Below, piece after piece: positions 24,598 through 36,930 of a DNA stretch of 64,000 bases; the stretch's first letter is position 1; every line of letters begins with the position of its first letter. The notes below the pieces were generated by a model that saw only the letters and a program-made list of their open reading frames with translations, was not told the origin of the DNA and did no database searches. The stretch is from NCBI GenBank assembly GCA_013399895.1, contig VXBA01003489.1, forward strand, positions 1,643,381-1,707,380. The letters run 5' to 3'. The DNA comes from Serilophus lunatus (lineage: Eukaryota > Chordata > Aves > Passeriformes > Eurylaimidae). The position numbers were made by a program, and so were the translations under genes.

Positions 24598-26743
24598 CTC
24601 ACCTTTAATGCAGCCAGATGGTTCCCAGGAACCAGATCACTGAAAAATGGAATCTTTGGCCTTTCTAAGATCAATTCCATAGCTGTAAGACAATATAATA
24701 TCTTTCAAATAAAGATTATCTCTGCTCATAGGAGTCATTTGTGACAGAAAAATGTTTTTAAAAATGCTGGTGATGACTTCAAAGAATCTATTCTCCTAAT
24801 GATTCTTGTCCTGTGTATAAGTGACCACCTGAGCTTCTGAAGACCTTCAATCTGAATTCACTTGATGAATCTTTCAGGTACTGGGAAGAAATGGGGGGTT
24901 TAAGTTTCCTAAATCAATGGCCTCTGTGACTTATTCCATTTTGGACATCCTCGAGATGATTGTGTTTGTTAATTGAGGCAAATTGACTTACAGTACAATA
25001 GTCCATGAGAGCACTGCAGGTACAGCAAACCAAAGTAGTTCTCCTGCTCTGAGGCACAAACAGCACGACACGAGATTGGATTTTACAAGCCATGCAGTCA
25101 CCTCTCCACTACCTCTGCCCTCAAGCAAAATATAACAGAGCTGAGCTGTCTACAGGCTTTCAGAGCTCATGATTGACGAGCAGGAGATGAAAAGCTGCAC
25201 CATGCCCTGCACACCCCTGCAGGTCAGGATGAGGTCCTGTCTCTGAGCCCACAGACTGAGCTCCTTTCACTTGGCATCACTCTGTTACTCTCTGAACCAA
25301 TTTACAGCCCCATCCGTTCTGATCACACAGGCCATTCATCTGGATCCCATGCAAATTAAATTAAAGCCTCAGCTTTCATCCGAGCAATCCTTGTTTGTGT
25401 TGCAAGATGTGCAATTCGATCTCTTGGTAACTCCAGCCTTGACTCCCAAATGGACTTTTCCACGTTAAGACTCCACACCCTCCTCATTTACCCCCCAGTA
25501 GTCTGTGTTAGTGAGGAATAACTGCCACAAAAGAATCAAAAGACAACCTGTTTTTTCTACAGATATTTGGTCTTTGCAATAATGATTCTTTTTCTCCTCC
25601 AATAAGTGTATTACAAAACCAGCCATCAGCAATCAGCAGAAGTGACAGCGGCAAAAGTCCATGCTGAAATCTCAGTTCTTACCTCATGAGAAACTGCATA
25701 ATGAGAAGTATTGGCCAGTGTTGGCCAGTGACAGCAGTAGGTAAAAATCCTCTCCCAAATCCTAGTTTTACACCATATTTTACCCTGCATTCCACAAATG
25801 AAGGGAATGGCCACATGAGATGCTCTTCAGAGCAAGCTTTGGTGACTAACAGCTGGTTGAGGACGAGGTGGTGCCGGGCAGCAGCTTTAGGACTTCACCT
25901 TGCAGCTGCAGGTTTCACCTTAGTTACAAATCCCTTCCAGAAAGGGAACAACAGAGGTTCACTTAGCTCACCAAACTGTATTTTCATTCTTTCACTCCAA
26001 GAGAGGAAAGAAAAAAAGTCATGAAAGTCAACACATTAAACCAGCCAACCACTTTAGAAGCCTAATGCAAACTAATCCAAAGCCTAATCCAAAGTTTCAT
26101 TCTAGTCAAGGTTTTCAAAGTAACACAGCACTGTATTATGCAGCTCATGGACCAAAATGGTGCTTTTGAAGCTACTCTAGCTTATCAGTTAAATATGCAT
26201 TGATTTTTTTTTATTTATTCTTTAAAGAGATGTATTATTAATTAGGCAACAGAACAGAGCAGCTTCCCTGGAATTATTCCAGTCTGTGACTGAAAAACAT
26301 ATGCAGGATGCCATCCAGAATAAAACCTCTAAGTAACTCAAGAGGAGATTTCACACAGCAAGCTCAGCAGCCAGACTTTCAAAAATAGTGTATTAGGACA
26401 CAATCTCTTGTCTTTCTGGTTATGCTGGGCACAGTATAGTAGTTCAGGGGAAAGATCAGAGATAGATGGCCATCTACACTGCTCCTACAGGTTAAAAGTA
26501 GCACAAGCAAACTCAGTGCCTGTCTTCTCACATCCAAAATAGATGTTCTTTGACAGCCTCATGGTCCTCAAAGATGCCAGAAGAAGTAGCAAGTCCTACC
26601 TGACATCTCCATGCTGGTTCAACAGCAGAGTAATGATACTACTGGAAATATCAAGTCCATGATCCCATTTGAGACATCAGACAGATAAATAAAAACTTAC
26701 ATGAATTTAATGATTTCATTTTAAGTTTGCTCTCACCTTGTAG
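24598..26743. other. Non-coding unique DNA, no gene recognised
   Basis: No gene is recognised. Two short perfect or near-perfect tandem duplications occur: TTGGCCAGTG twice at 25711-25730 and CTAATCCAAAG twice at 26072-26094. The rest is ordinary AT-rich sequence with short chance frames. Confidence 0.6.
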
Positions 26744-28430
26744 GCCCAGGTCTGATCCTGCTGTTCAAGTGCACACAGGCACTGCAGAGCTGGAAACCAG
26801 GAACACTCAGAGGCCCAGTAGAGGCAGGGAAAAGGTATTTTCTTATTCTAGGAGTCCAAGGCAGTCCCCAGTGCAAAGCAAACAACCTGCAGACAGTGCA
26901 GCAGAGATGGAAGCAGAGGTAAACCAGCCCAGACCTGCAAGTGAGTGACAGGGAGGACAATTGGCACAGCAGCCAACAAAGAAGTACTTCACTCTTCTTC
27001 AGGGTGTTATATTACACTAGTATTTAAATATCAACACGTGTTAAAATTGAATATTCCCTTTTTGCACAACTATAAATGAGAATGCCAAGTTTCAGTAAAT
27101 GAAGCACAAGCCATAGATTGCTTGATGGAGCACAGAGCAGAAGCCTGTTTGCAGGAGCCAGCTGGGAGGCTGGATTCAGCTCAGAAGTTGTGACAGTGGA
27201 ACCTGAACACGCACCTACAACCCCACCCCATGTACCTCTGCACGACTGCTGCTCAGGATGCTGTAACAAGTAGTTATTAACATTCACTTTGAAGGGTGCC
27301 CTCTGCACATGCTGTCACACACACATCAAGCAAGCCCAGCTCAAGCAGTTGCTGCCTATGTGCAAGGTCTGAGACTATTTCAAGGAAACAGAGCTCAGCC
27401 TCGCTGTAATGGAAGAGCATCAGCTCTCAGAAGTGACAGACACACTGCCAGAGAGCACAGCTTACTGCAGCTAAGATGTGCTAGGTGGAGTGTCAACTAT
27501 CACTACTGACAGTCTTTTTTAGTTCCTGCCATTCACAGAAATAAGAATCAAACCCTCCCTCGAAACCTCTCCTGTTCTGCAAAGGCTGTTCCCAGCTGAA
27601 CCACAGTAGAGTCACCTGCTTCCTGCAGGAAACACAAAGTGTCCATCTACCCACCGTGCCTCCAAGCACTGGACAAACAACCTGAGAAGTTTTCAGCATC
27701 AGGAACCCCCAGTCCCACGTCACCACTTGCCCACAGAAAGGCAGAGCCACAGAACAGGGTCTGCCCTCGGGCTGTGACCTCGTACCAGTGAGACCAAAAA
27801 GCCATTTATTGGCAAAGTTTGATCATTTTTGTGGTCCAGTTTAATCCTCCTGAACTTCAGAAGCTCTGCCTCCTTGTACAACCTATGAAAAGGACTCAGT
27901 CCAAGCCACTCCAAAGACCAAGTAAGTCCACAAAGTCTCAGGTGCCCAAACTTAGGACGCTACTGATCAAATTATACCTTAGGCTTCTCTTTGTAGAGTT
28001 AAGCTCTTAAAATCCGCCTATTGTTTGTTCACAGAACTGGGGATTTTTACCACCCAATTTACCCACCACATCAAACGCCTGAGATGCAGCTCAGGGAGTG
28101 CTTCACATAAAGATTTCCATGCACAAAGCTCAAACTTGTGTTTCCACCTGACCGACCCACAAACACCCTCGGATGTCACGTCTCTTTTTGGCAGGTGTTG
28201 GAAGTAATTCAGCAAAGTTGCATTAATGAAACTTTAAAGCAAGAGGACTCCAGGCTAAATAAAAAAAGTAATTCATGGGGGAATTTAAAGAAGCTGACAT
28301 GGCTCTTACGTTGGGCTGGTCATTTCACCTTCCTCCCTACCTTTTTACTTTTCCCTTCCAGAGGGACTTGGGCATCAGGCTGAGTGTTGAACTGTCAGTT
28401 CAGATTTTCAGCCTTAAGAGATGAATTTCC
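26744..28430. other. No recognised gene; possible spliced frame
   Basis: This stretch holds two pieces that could be exons. The first, 26744-26918, lies between a pyrimidine-rich TTGTAG acceptor and a GAG/GTAAAC donor, with an alternative CAA/GTGAGT donor after 26940. The second begins at 28195 after TCTCTTTTTGGCAG. Both are open in one frame and the phases join. Neither matches a protein that can be named, so no CDS is called; see findings. Confidence 0.35.
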
Positions 28431-28690
28431 CTTCTGACTCGAGTCATGCCCACACTAACCTTCTGCAATTGTGTACGTGTAGTTAATCATATGCAGCTAC
28501 ACTGAACCTGATTGTTAAAAGGCTGAGTAAATATAACTACACCCTCGTTATCTTGTTTAAAGGTAGAAAGATTAATTTGAATTCTAACTGGAAATACTGA
28601 TTCAATGAATGAGCCCGAAATGTAGCGGTTTTCAATTACACTAAGAAATTGGTCTTTTGAATTTTCAAATCATGCAAGGCAAAGCAAGTT
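28430..28690. promoter_or_regulatory. Candidate conserved regulatory block (unproven)
   Basis: This AT-rich, repeat-free block lacks coding potential and is dense in motifs. They include TACGTG, GTTAATCAT, an E-box CATATG, a Sox-like ATTGTT, a GATA-type TTATCT and CAATTACAC. It also keeps scattered CpG dinucleotides (TACGTG, CTCGTT, CCCGAAA, TAGCGG) in a CpG-poor window. That combination is typical of vertebrate enhancers that resist CpG decay. Conservation itself could not be tested, so confidence is low. Confidence 0.25.
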
Positions 28691-29486
28691 CACTTTAATC
28701 TATACATGGGGATGTATTTGCCATCTTCCTAGTGCTGCGTGCCAGTGGGTAAGAGCTAAAAGGAGAGTGAAAAATCTGTAATGTTGGCTGTTGGTGCCCT
28801 CCAGGGGCCTGGCCGGGTATAAATTTCAGCCAAAACATAATTTTTAAGCATTCAAGCAAACTCAATAAATATTGCATATTATTACCCTGCTTTAAAAGGG
28901 GCTGAGGGCCATTATTCATGCTCCCCTCAGTGAAGAGTTTTTCTCCACAGTCCCACAGACACTGGGATGCTCCATCAAACAAGGCAAGGGAAGTATGTAT
29001 ATATATCTGACTACTTCCACTTTCCCTGCCTGGATTCCTAAGAAAACAGGGCTTATATTTGGTCACATAAACCCAAAGGACAAGTAGAGGTGGGAACACC
29101 CTACATATTTGCAGCATTCATGAAAAGAGGCATTGAGAAATGGAAGCAATTAAAGTCAATGCCTCACGAGCTGGGAGGCTGAAGCCCCAACTCAGTCCTT
29201 ACACCTGCTACAGATGGAACCAAGGGTTAAAATCCAAGAAAAGTCAGTCTTGTAAATTCCACCCATGGTTTGAATCCTACTTAAGTCCCTTTTTTGGTTG
29301 CAGGCTTAGTCCAGCTTTACATCAAACAATTGATACCCTTCAGTGGGCTTTACACCCTCTGGAACAAAACAGAAAGCATCCCTCTGCCCTCAGACTGCAG
29401 ATTAGTTTCTCAGTGCAGGGACTAATTTGCATCTTCCCTTGCCATCCCATAATATGGCTGACACAAAACTAGTCAGAGAGGAAACG

Positions 29487-29565
29487 TGGGGAGGGAGGGG
29501 GAAGAAAAGCAACCAAAACCCCAAAAAACCCCCCCAAAAATAACCAAAAGAACCCCCCAAAAAAT
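29487..29565. repeat. G-rich then A/C-rich low-complexity tract
   Basis: A G-rich patch (GGGGAGGGAGGGGG at 29488-29501) is followed within ten bases by an almost G/T-free tract of A- and C-runs. The latter has C7 at about 29529-29535 and C6 at 29553-29558. Three G-runs on one strand and several C-runs next to them could allow non-B structure, but no four-run quadruplex motif is complete on one strand. Confidence 0.85.
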
Positions 29566-32462
29566 ATCAGATTTGTCCACACAAGTCCAGAAGGTAACCT
29601 GTGTATAAAATTCCTTCCACAAATATCTATCTAATCCAAGATTTTTCTGGAATTAGTGGAACTCTCTATTTAACATTCCCATACCTCACAGAAGCATTTT
29701 GACAAAGTAAGTCTGGCATTATTGTTCAGTCTCACATGCAAGAGTAGCTACAACTTTATAGATGCTTTTTCTGCAAAATTAAAACTCAAAGGTTTGGATA
29801 TATTAGAAACATCCACTGAAGCCACATCTCCCTTCTTCCCCTGACAGGATAAACTATCCAATAAAAGCCTTGGTTGTGGAATGCTCCCCTTCCATTGAAA
29901 TGAGTATGGCACAACTATTTTGTTTCAGGGGTTGAATTTTCAATACCTGCTCACAGTTTTCAGCTCATTATATATAAATTTTTAAACGACTATTTACATT
30001 TTCTTACAGACATAAGTAGGCAGGACTGCACAGGATCCTGTGAACATCTAGCAGGCCATGACACGCTCAGCTCTGAGCCCTGTGATTTCTCCTCCAGAAA
30101 GTCCAGCACCAAGCTCCAGGTCCAGGTTCTGCTGACCTAATACAACAATGTGACATTTGGAGATCATGAGACTTCAAGAGCTAAAGCTGCAGAGGATGTT
30201 CTACCATGCCAGGGGCACATGTCAGCTTCTGACAGAACTGCTGAAAGAATTACCATCTCCCTCCTCCTTCCCCTACACAAAGCTCCCTGGTCACATCAAA
30301 AAATAAGACTCTAAAGATAAGGAAAATCCAAAAAGTCTTTGATGTAATTAACATCAGATAATTGTTCTGAGTCTTCTTTCATCTGCCAATTACAAGTGGA
30401 AATTGAGTCTGGGGAGCCACTGCAGATCATGTCTATGCAATTATGACTTATGATGAACTACCCAGCTCCAGCAGCACTCCCCAAGCTACAGCATGATCCT
30501 AAATGGAAGACCTGGAGCAGCAGTGACACAACGTCAATCCCAGGATTTAACATGCCCACAAGCCAGAACATACTCCTGGTTTGCTGCTGAATTTGACCAC
30601 ACAGCTCATGGATGAAAAATCACTTCAGAAATCAGAATGGCAGGTAATTAGCAACACACGCTGTCTTCTATTACTTTGTTTTGTTCTCCTTAAATCATTT
30701 CCCACCCATGCTCTCTCTCACTGTTTTCCAGGGTTATTTGTAGGCAGCTTCAAACCTGAAGAGCAGCTTGGCTTCCAGCAATGCCACTGTGTTGGTGCTG
30801 CAGCCTGATCCACGTGAGGTTCACACCGAGTATAGCCCCAAATAGCTAAAATTTGACAGTAAGAAGTGAGAAACCTGACTATGTAACCAGTTCACCCTTA
30901 GAAGAAACACAGCTCCATCTTTTTACCTCCCAGACAGACTCTGAGATACCAGGCTCTCATTAAGAGAGGAATATCAATTAATACCAAAGCCAATACACCA
31001 AAGCATTAAGGTTCTGGTCCTCAGACCTAGAGCTGCACCAGCTGCTTTCTGTGAAGGCGACAGAAAACTATCCCCCACCAATCTTGCCTCATCCGAGCCA
31101 TTTCCACTTATATTTAGTCAAGACTGATTAACGTGGGGGTTCTGGAACAATGACCTCTGCTGTATTTCATGCTGAAGTAGGAAAGAAACCGAGTGTGTTC
31201 CTTTTGACCACCTGCAGACCCGTGCAAGAGGCAGCTCAGCACATTGGCCAGCACTGGACCCTGCTGAGAAATGCAGCCTCTCCCCAGCACCTGCAGGTGG
31301 CATGGGCTTCCTGCACATTTCTAATCCAGGCTCCATAATCACATTCCGAGAAGAAAAAAAAAATAAGGAAACAAAGCCAAAACACGAGATGAAGAGAAGT
31401 TTCAAAGATCATATACTGATTTATGATTAATTTTGCTCAAACCCATCAATTTAAACAATTGCTTTATTTTCCTGAGGCTGTGCTGGATTAGATTTAGAGA
31501 ACATTGACAAGAAAAGATTAATGCTGGAGAACAGAAAATGAGTTAAAGGAGACTGACAACGAAATACATGGCCAGCACTGTGCTCAGAACAGCAGAATAT
31601 GAAGACTCATGAAAAGTATGACTCGTATTGATCACAGTACCAGCAAACATCTTCAAATAATGAAGCAGTGCCTGTCTTGGGAATTAAAGCTCAGGCAGTA
31701 ATTTTAGTTAGATAGCATCTCACTGCCAAGTTTTTTGCAGTGACTAATCTTTTAACTCCTAACAAGCTATTTAACCCCCAGTGCCAGGTTGCCACTGCAG
31801 TGCAGCCACTCTTGTGCCACTCCCCAAGGTGGAAGACACTGAAAATCGGTATTTCAGAGGGCTTAAGTTGTGCGTGTTGAGCTTGAAACATCTTTTAAGA
31901 CTATTTGTCCACATCAAGAATATCAGAAGTTACATCATGCCCTTCAGTCACTTAAAAAAATTCAACTCAAAATTGCAGTGGGCTGTTCCCCAACATCAGC
32001 TTTAGAGACACTTTCACACTTGCCCTTAACTTTATACATGTTGACCCAACATTTAGCAGACCCCCATTTTTTTGCCTTTAGTCTGTGTGTACATAAACAC
32101 AGAACAAAGCAGGAAAGACAACTTTTCTCTAACAATCTTGAAAAGCTACAGCTGGACCATGAAGGATTTTCACTAGGAAATAAGTGAACCAGCAGCTTTT
32201 TCAAAGCACAGGTATGACCTTCTGGAAAATCCATGCCCAGTGGTAGATTTTTCTGGCAAGTTGCACAGGTTTGCTCAAGAGAAATATCAGAGAACATGCT
32301 CTGTGCACTTCTCCTTGAGACAGAGATGTTCCACAAGTTCCCCCACAAACACATTAGACAGTTCCTGGGGACATTTCTCTCATGTGAAGTCTTCCAGGCT
32401 CATGACAAACAGGATGCCCAAAGTGATCCAACAAGGAAAAAAGGAGGAAAAACCCAAACCAC

Positions 32463-32475
32463 TTTTTTTTTTTTT
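32463..32475. repeat. T13 homopolymer
   Basis: Thirteen T residues precede CAGGTCAG. The tract resembles a splice acceptor by composition, but no convincing exon follows. Confidence 0.9.
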
Positions 32476-35400
32476 CAGGTCAGGTATTCAGACTGTACTG
32501 AGATGGACAATGGGACAGTGTAGAGACAGGACCACCAACTCCAGTCCCAGCACTCAGATGGGGGGTGTGCCCTCCACAGTGCTCACAGCATCCCCTTTCC
32601 CAACCCTAGAGCCACTATCCAATAAAGGAACTCACAATCTTTTCACTGCAGCTACCAGGGCATTGATTCCAGTAGGAAAAAATGCATTTCCCTTGATTCA
32701 GCTGCCAAACTGCCTCAAAATGAGAAAGAAACTTTGAGGCCTAACCACTAAAATTAATGGCTTTGTAGCAAGCCTGAGGTACCTCAGCCACAGAACCAAG
32801 TGATTCATGACATGTGACAACATTTCAGTAATTACAACTCTTTTGAAAATTAAACTAGAGCTAATCAGGGTGGTCTTGTTTCCCTTAAATACATTAAAAA
32901 GTCATTACCTCAAGTACTCATTACAGCAACACAGCACTTTTCAAAGGGACAGCATTAGAGAAGCTGAAGGGCTTTTGAGATGCTGGTATTCCATCCTTCA
33001 GTCATCTCTGTAACAGCCCCATTCTTTCATTCAACAGTTAGAAACATTAAACTTGTAGTTTCTCTGCTCAAAGCTTCTTGCTGCCCTTCACTGGCACAGA
33101 CTCCTGCTGAGCTTGGGAAGGAAATCAGACTATTCACACATATCAGCACATTTGCTCCCTTGGGTCTAAGTTTAAAGCAGACAACATGTTTCAGAAATAT
33201 TAATTTATATGAGATATTTTAAGTGCAGCATAGGAGTTTCCCAGAGCTTTCCTTCTCATGCTTCAAGCTTCATTAATCAACTTAGCCCTGCCAAAATATA
33301 TTGTAGGAAGATGTCTGAAGCCTCTGGTCTGAGGCATAATCAGACCTCAGAGTGGAATATTTACAAGCCAATGTCTCCACTTTAACAAGGACACAAGAAC
33401 CCAAACCACCTGGCAGCTGCACAAGGATGCAGTTCACTCCTTCACATAGGGAGGATTCTCATGCTAAAAAGGGAGCAAAGCAAGAGAAGAGGAGCATAGA
33501 AACTGAGGTGCAAGGAAAAGGGCAAGCCTAGAAAAGACAGGGAGAAGTCTGGAGGATAAGCCAGGACTCACCCAGGAGCTACAAGGGAGGCAGTCCAGCA
33601 CAAGTGCTCATGGGTTACCTGACACAGATCCTCCACAGAGGAAGGGGGAAGCTCCTCTGAGCCTTTACCAAGCTTTCTATAACTTCTTACCATGTTACAC
33701 ACTGTGCTTTTGAGAGAGCTCAGTCAAACAGCAAAGCCCTGCTGTGCACATCCCACCCCACTGCTCTAACAGGAACACTGTTCCCACACTGAAGAGCTGG
33801 ATGACAAAAGTTTGCTGTCACAGAGCCACAGGGAGGAAATAACAGAGTAACAGCAACAATGCTGAGCTCTTAAGATCAGCAATACTTGAGCCAGAGTAAT
33901 AGTTGTCCCTGCTCTGTTCTCACGGAGCAAAGCACCTCTAACAGCCCATCACAGCAGGCTGTAAACACGAGCCAGAAATCGTCTCCCAAATTTCAGGCTG
34001 CTCCAGAGCCCTAACTCCCATGCCCAGCTGCTCTCAGCTGGATGCCATCCACACCAGGCGCTGCCTTCTGCCAGCCTTCCCCCAGCCCTGCTCTTCTCCT
34101 GCCTGTGGAACAGCTGAGCTCTGATCACCTTGACAGTCTCACCCATGAGGCTGAAAACAGGCACAGCTGTCTCCTCCTGAGCTGTACACAGAGCACAAGC
34201 ACCATTCCAGTTTGAAAAGGTTTTGGGATACATTTTTAGCTCTTGTTTATCTCCCATGTCCACATTGATGTTGGTCCCCAGAAATCACAGCAGAGTAGTT
34301 TTGTGTGCATAACACCCTTTGTTTCTGCTGTAGCAGCAGCAGGATCCCAAATCCACACTCAATCTTTAACGGAATAGCTTGTGTGGTCATGATAAGGCAC
34401 ATAAAAATTACTAAATGCTGCCAAATGCTTCTTCAGGCCTGGATAAAGCATCATTCCAATTTAAAGACACTTGCATGGCTCTAATCTTTGCTTGCCACAA
34501 CTCTGAGAACAGAGAAGTGAGAGCAGTTTTTTCACTGCTTGTTCTTCTTTGCAACAGTCAAATCCAAGAAATACCAGCAAACCAAAGTATAACTTTTTCT
34601 CCGCTGATGGATACACCCTCTCTAGTCTTTCAGATGTGGCTCTTCAAATTTTTCCCAAATAAGTCATTCACAGTGTTATTAAGAGCTCTGCATGTCATTC
34701 CGAGACAGCCATGAGTGTGTGCCGGATAAAAACTGACATCAGCCCAGTAACATTGTCTCCAAGATAATCAGCTCAAGATTGACAAGTGACAATGATAGCC
34801 CATATGCTCTTAAGCTTTAGGAAAAACCTGAAGGCTGAGATCCACACTTCCATCATTCTTCTACAGAAGAGCTTCCAGTTAAATGCATTCATGATCTATA
34901 GTCATACAATTTGATTTTCCAGAAAAAAACGCAGCAATTTACAGCTCCTGTCTTTGCTCTCCAGTTACCAGGGCCCACACCTGTGGCAGGAAGGTTTTCC
35001 AGGGCAAACAGAAGAGCTTTCTGCCTGTGTGACTCAGGATCTCCAAATGAGCCAGTTGTGAGCACCCCAAGCACTTCACTGGGATAAAGAAGCCTCAGTT
35101 AGTGCTGCTAAGCCTAAAACTATCTTAAATAAATCCCTGGGCTAGTCCTTTCCACTTACATCACCATCCACCTGTGTGGGATGAAGTACTGGTTTAAAGC
35201 TGATCATTATATTTTTTTCAGAAATTACATGTTAAATGTTTTATGATTATATCTAGTGCTCATTTTTTCTCCAGATAAAAATGGTGGTTTCTATTGCACA
35301 AAAGAGGTATTTTCCCCCCAAACTGCATTGGCTTAAAACCAAAACCAGCAAATATGTGGCCTGTACCAATAAGAGCTTCTTAACTCTAAACTCTGGAATT

Positions 35401-36721
35401 TTCCCCTTTAAAAACTTCTGAAGGAAAGAGCTCCTATTAGTATTACTCCTAGAGCTGAGAGACCCTCAGATATCAAATCCTGGAATTATTCAGTTACTCT
35501 GTGCTGAAAGAGCAATTTCACACTACTTGTGAAGGTGGGCATTAAAACACTCATTATTAAGCTTCTCTCTTGCTCTCAGATCCACAAGAACTTTTTCTGT
35601 GCAACGGGGATCAAAGCTGGGTTTACAGAAGAATTAGTACCTGAAGCCCTTTGAGAACTTTTTTTTCTCAAAGCAAAGACAGTGCACATGCTTACAACCA
35701 TCATCTACACACCATCCCAAGGCTCACCCAGCCAGCAGGACAAAAAAATAACCCTGTGTCCCGGAGCTAGAAATGAGTATCAAACTTTAGAGCACCCTCC
35801 AACAGGCTCAGAAACGTCTGAGCAGCTCAGTAAAGCCCTGGGTGGTGCCTGCTCAGCTCTTCATCATCCCCTGCAGCCGTGGGATTCCTCATCATTCCCT
35901 GGAGCTGTGGAAGCACCAGGGTGTCAGCTTGTCTAAGTCATTGTGAGAGCTCAGAACTGTCTGTTGTGACAATTATTAACATTTCAAGTTTGTTCCCAAC
36001 TCTGAATCCTTGAAATACTCTACTCTTAATGTGCTAGTCTTTAGTAGTTTAAGCACTAAAGTGGGGGAATTTTGCTTTGCCCCAGGAGGAATAGGTAGTA
36101 CTTGAACACATAAACCAACAAAGAGGTTCAAGAAGTCTTGTAAAGCTTTGCCTACACAGATTTCAAAGTACAAGTGTTCACTGGGATCAGCAAGACTGAT
36201 GTAGTTTAAACAACAAAAGGCTCAGCTGTAATTCAAATCCAGCAATACAGCTTCTGAACCAAAAACCCCAACACCCATTCTTTCTCATGCAACAGCAGTT
36301 CTCTATTCCTGCTGCTCCCACACAGTATTCCCATTTCCAATTGCTGCAGGAGAAATCATTTGCAAGGCAGGCTGTGATGCTGATCAGTTATTTCTAAGAA
36401 TTAGTCTGGAATCTTGGCATTTTCTGTCTCATCTATAGGACAGAAGACAACTCCTGAGTATTATTTATTCCCTCCTAAACAAGTTTCTTTAAATCCTTCC
36501 AGATTTCCTTCAGAAAATGGGAGACAATAATGCACATGGAAAAAATGAGATAAGAATCTGCTGGAATCCAGCTTCTTTAGTGCTGCTGGTTCAGAGCAAA
36601 AACGCATAAAGCACAGGATGTAATTCACATCAGATGGAAACTGGACTGGCTTTTTAAAAAATAAAACCAAAATGGCACTGAGTCCTTTCCTGACATTTCT
36701 TTTTACAAGGAATTTTTGTCA

Positions 36722-36930
36722 AGAGCATGGAGTGATAGGAAAAGGGATATGGAACTGGCAGAGAGCAGGGTTAGATGGGCTCTCAGGAAGAAATCCTTCC
36801 CTGTGAGGGGGCCCAGAGAAGCTGTGGCTGTGCCCAAGGCCAGGTTGGAGCACCCTGGGATAGTGGAAGGCAAGGGGTGGAACTGGGTGGGCTTTAAGGT
36901 CCCTTCCAACCCAAACAATCCTGTGATTTT
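36722..36930 (+). repeat. CR1 LINE 3' region
   Basis: The + strand reads the CR1 3' region in order: AGTGATAGGAAAAGGGATAT, GAAGAAATCCTTCCCTGTGAG, CCAGAGAAGCTGTGGCTG, CAAGGCCAGGTTGGAGCACC, CTGGGATAGTGGAAGG, TTTAAGGTCCCTTCCAACCC, then AAACAATCCTGTGATTTT. Compared with the usual CR1 sequence it has small internal deletions, for example within the GTCCCTGCCCATGGCAGG segment. The apparent open frame at 36716-37027 is derived from this element. Confidence 0.95.

Larger units (their letters stand above)
28691..36721. other. Non-coding unique DNA, no gene recognised
   Basis: No gene is recognised. The stretch contains a G-rich then A/C-rich patch at 29487-29565, T13 followed by CAG at 32463-32478, and a purine-rich patch at about 33450-33560. 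The longest open frame of the whole window (32240-32737, + strand) lies here. It begins at a GTG codon, runs through the T13 tract and shows no domain, so it is treated as chance. Confidence 0.65.

Noticed and set aside
28695..29117. 140-codon minus-strand frame
   Set aside because: No recognisable protein, no consensus splice sites at its ends, and AT-rich surroundings without codon periodicity.
32240..32737. Longest open frame in the window (about 165 codons, + strand)
   Set aside because: It begins at GTG and not ATG, runs straight through a T13 homopolymer, has no recognisable domain, and overlaps other equally open frames on both strands.
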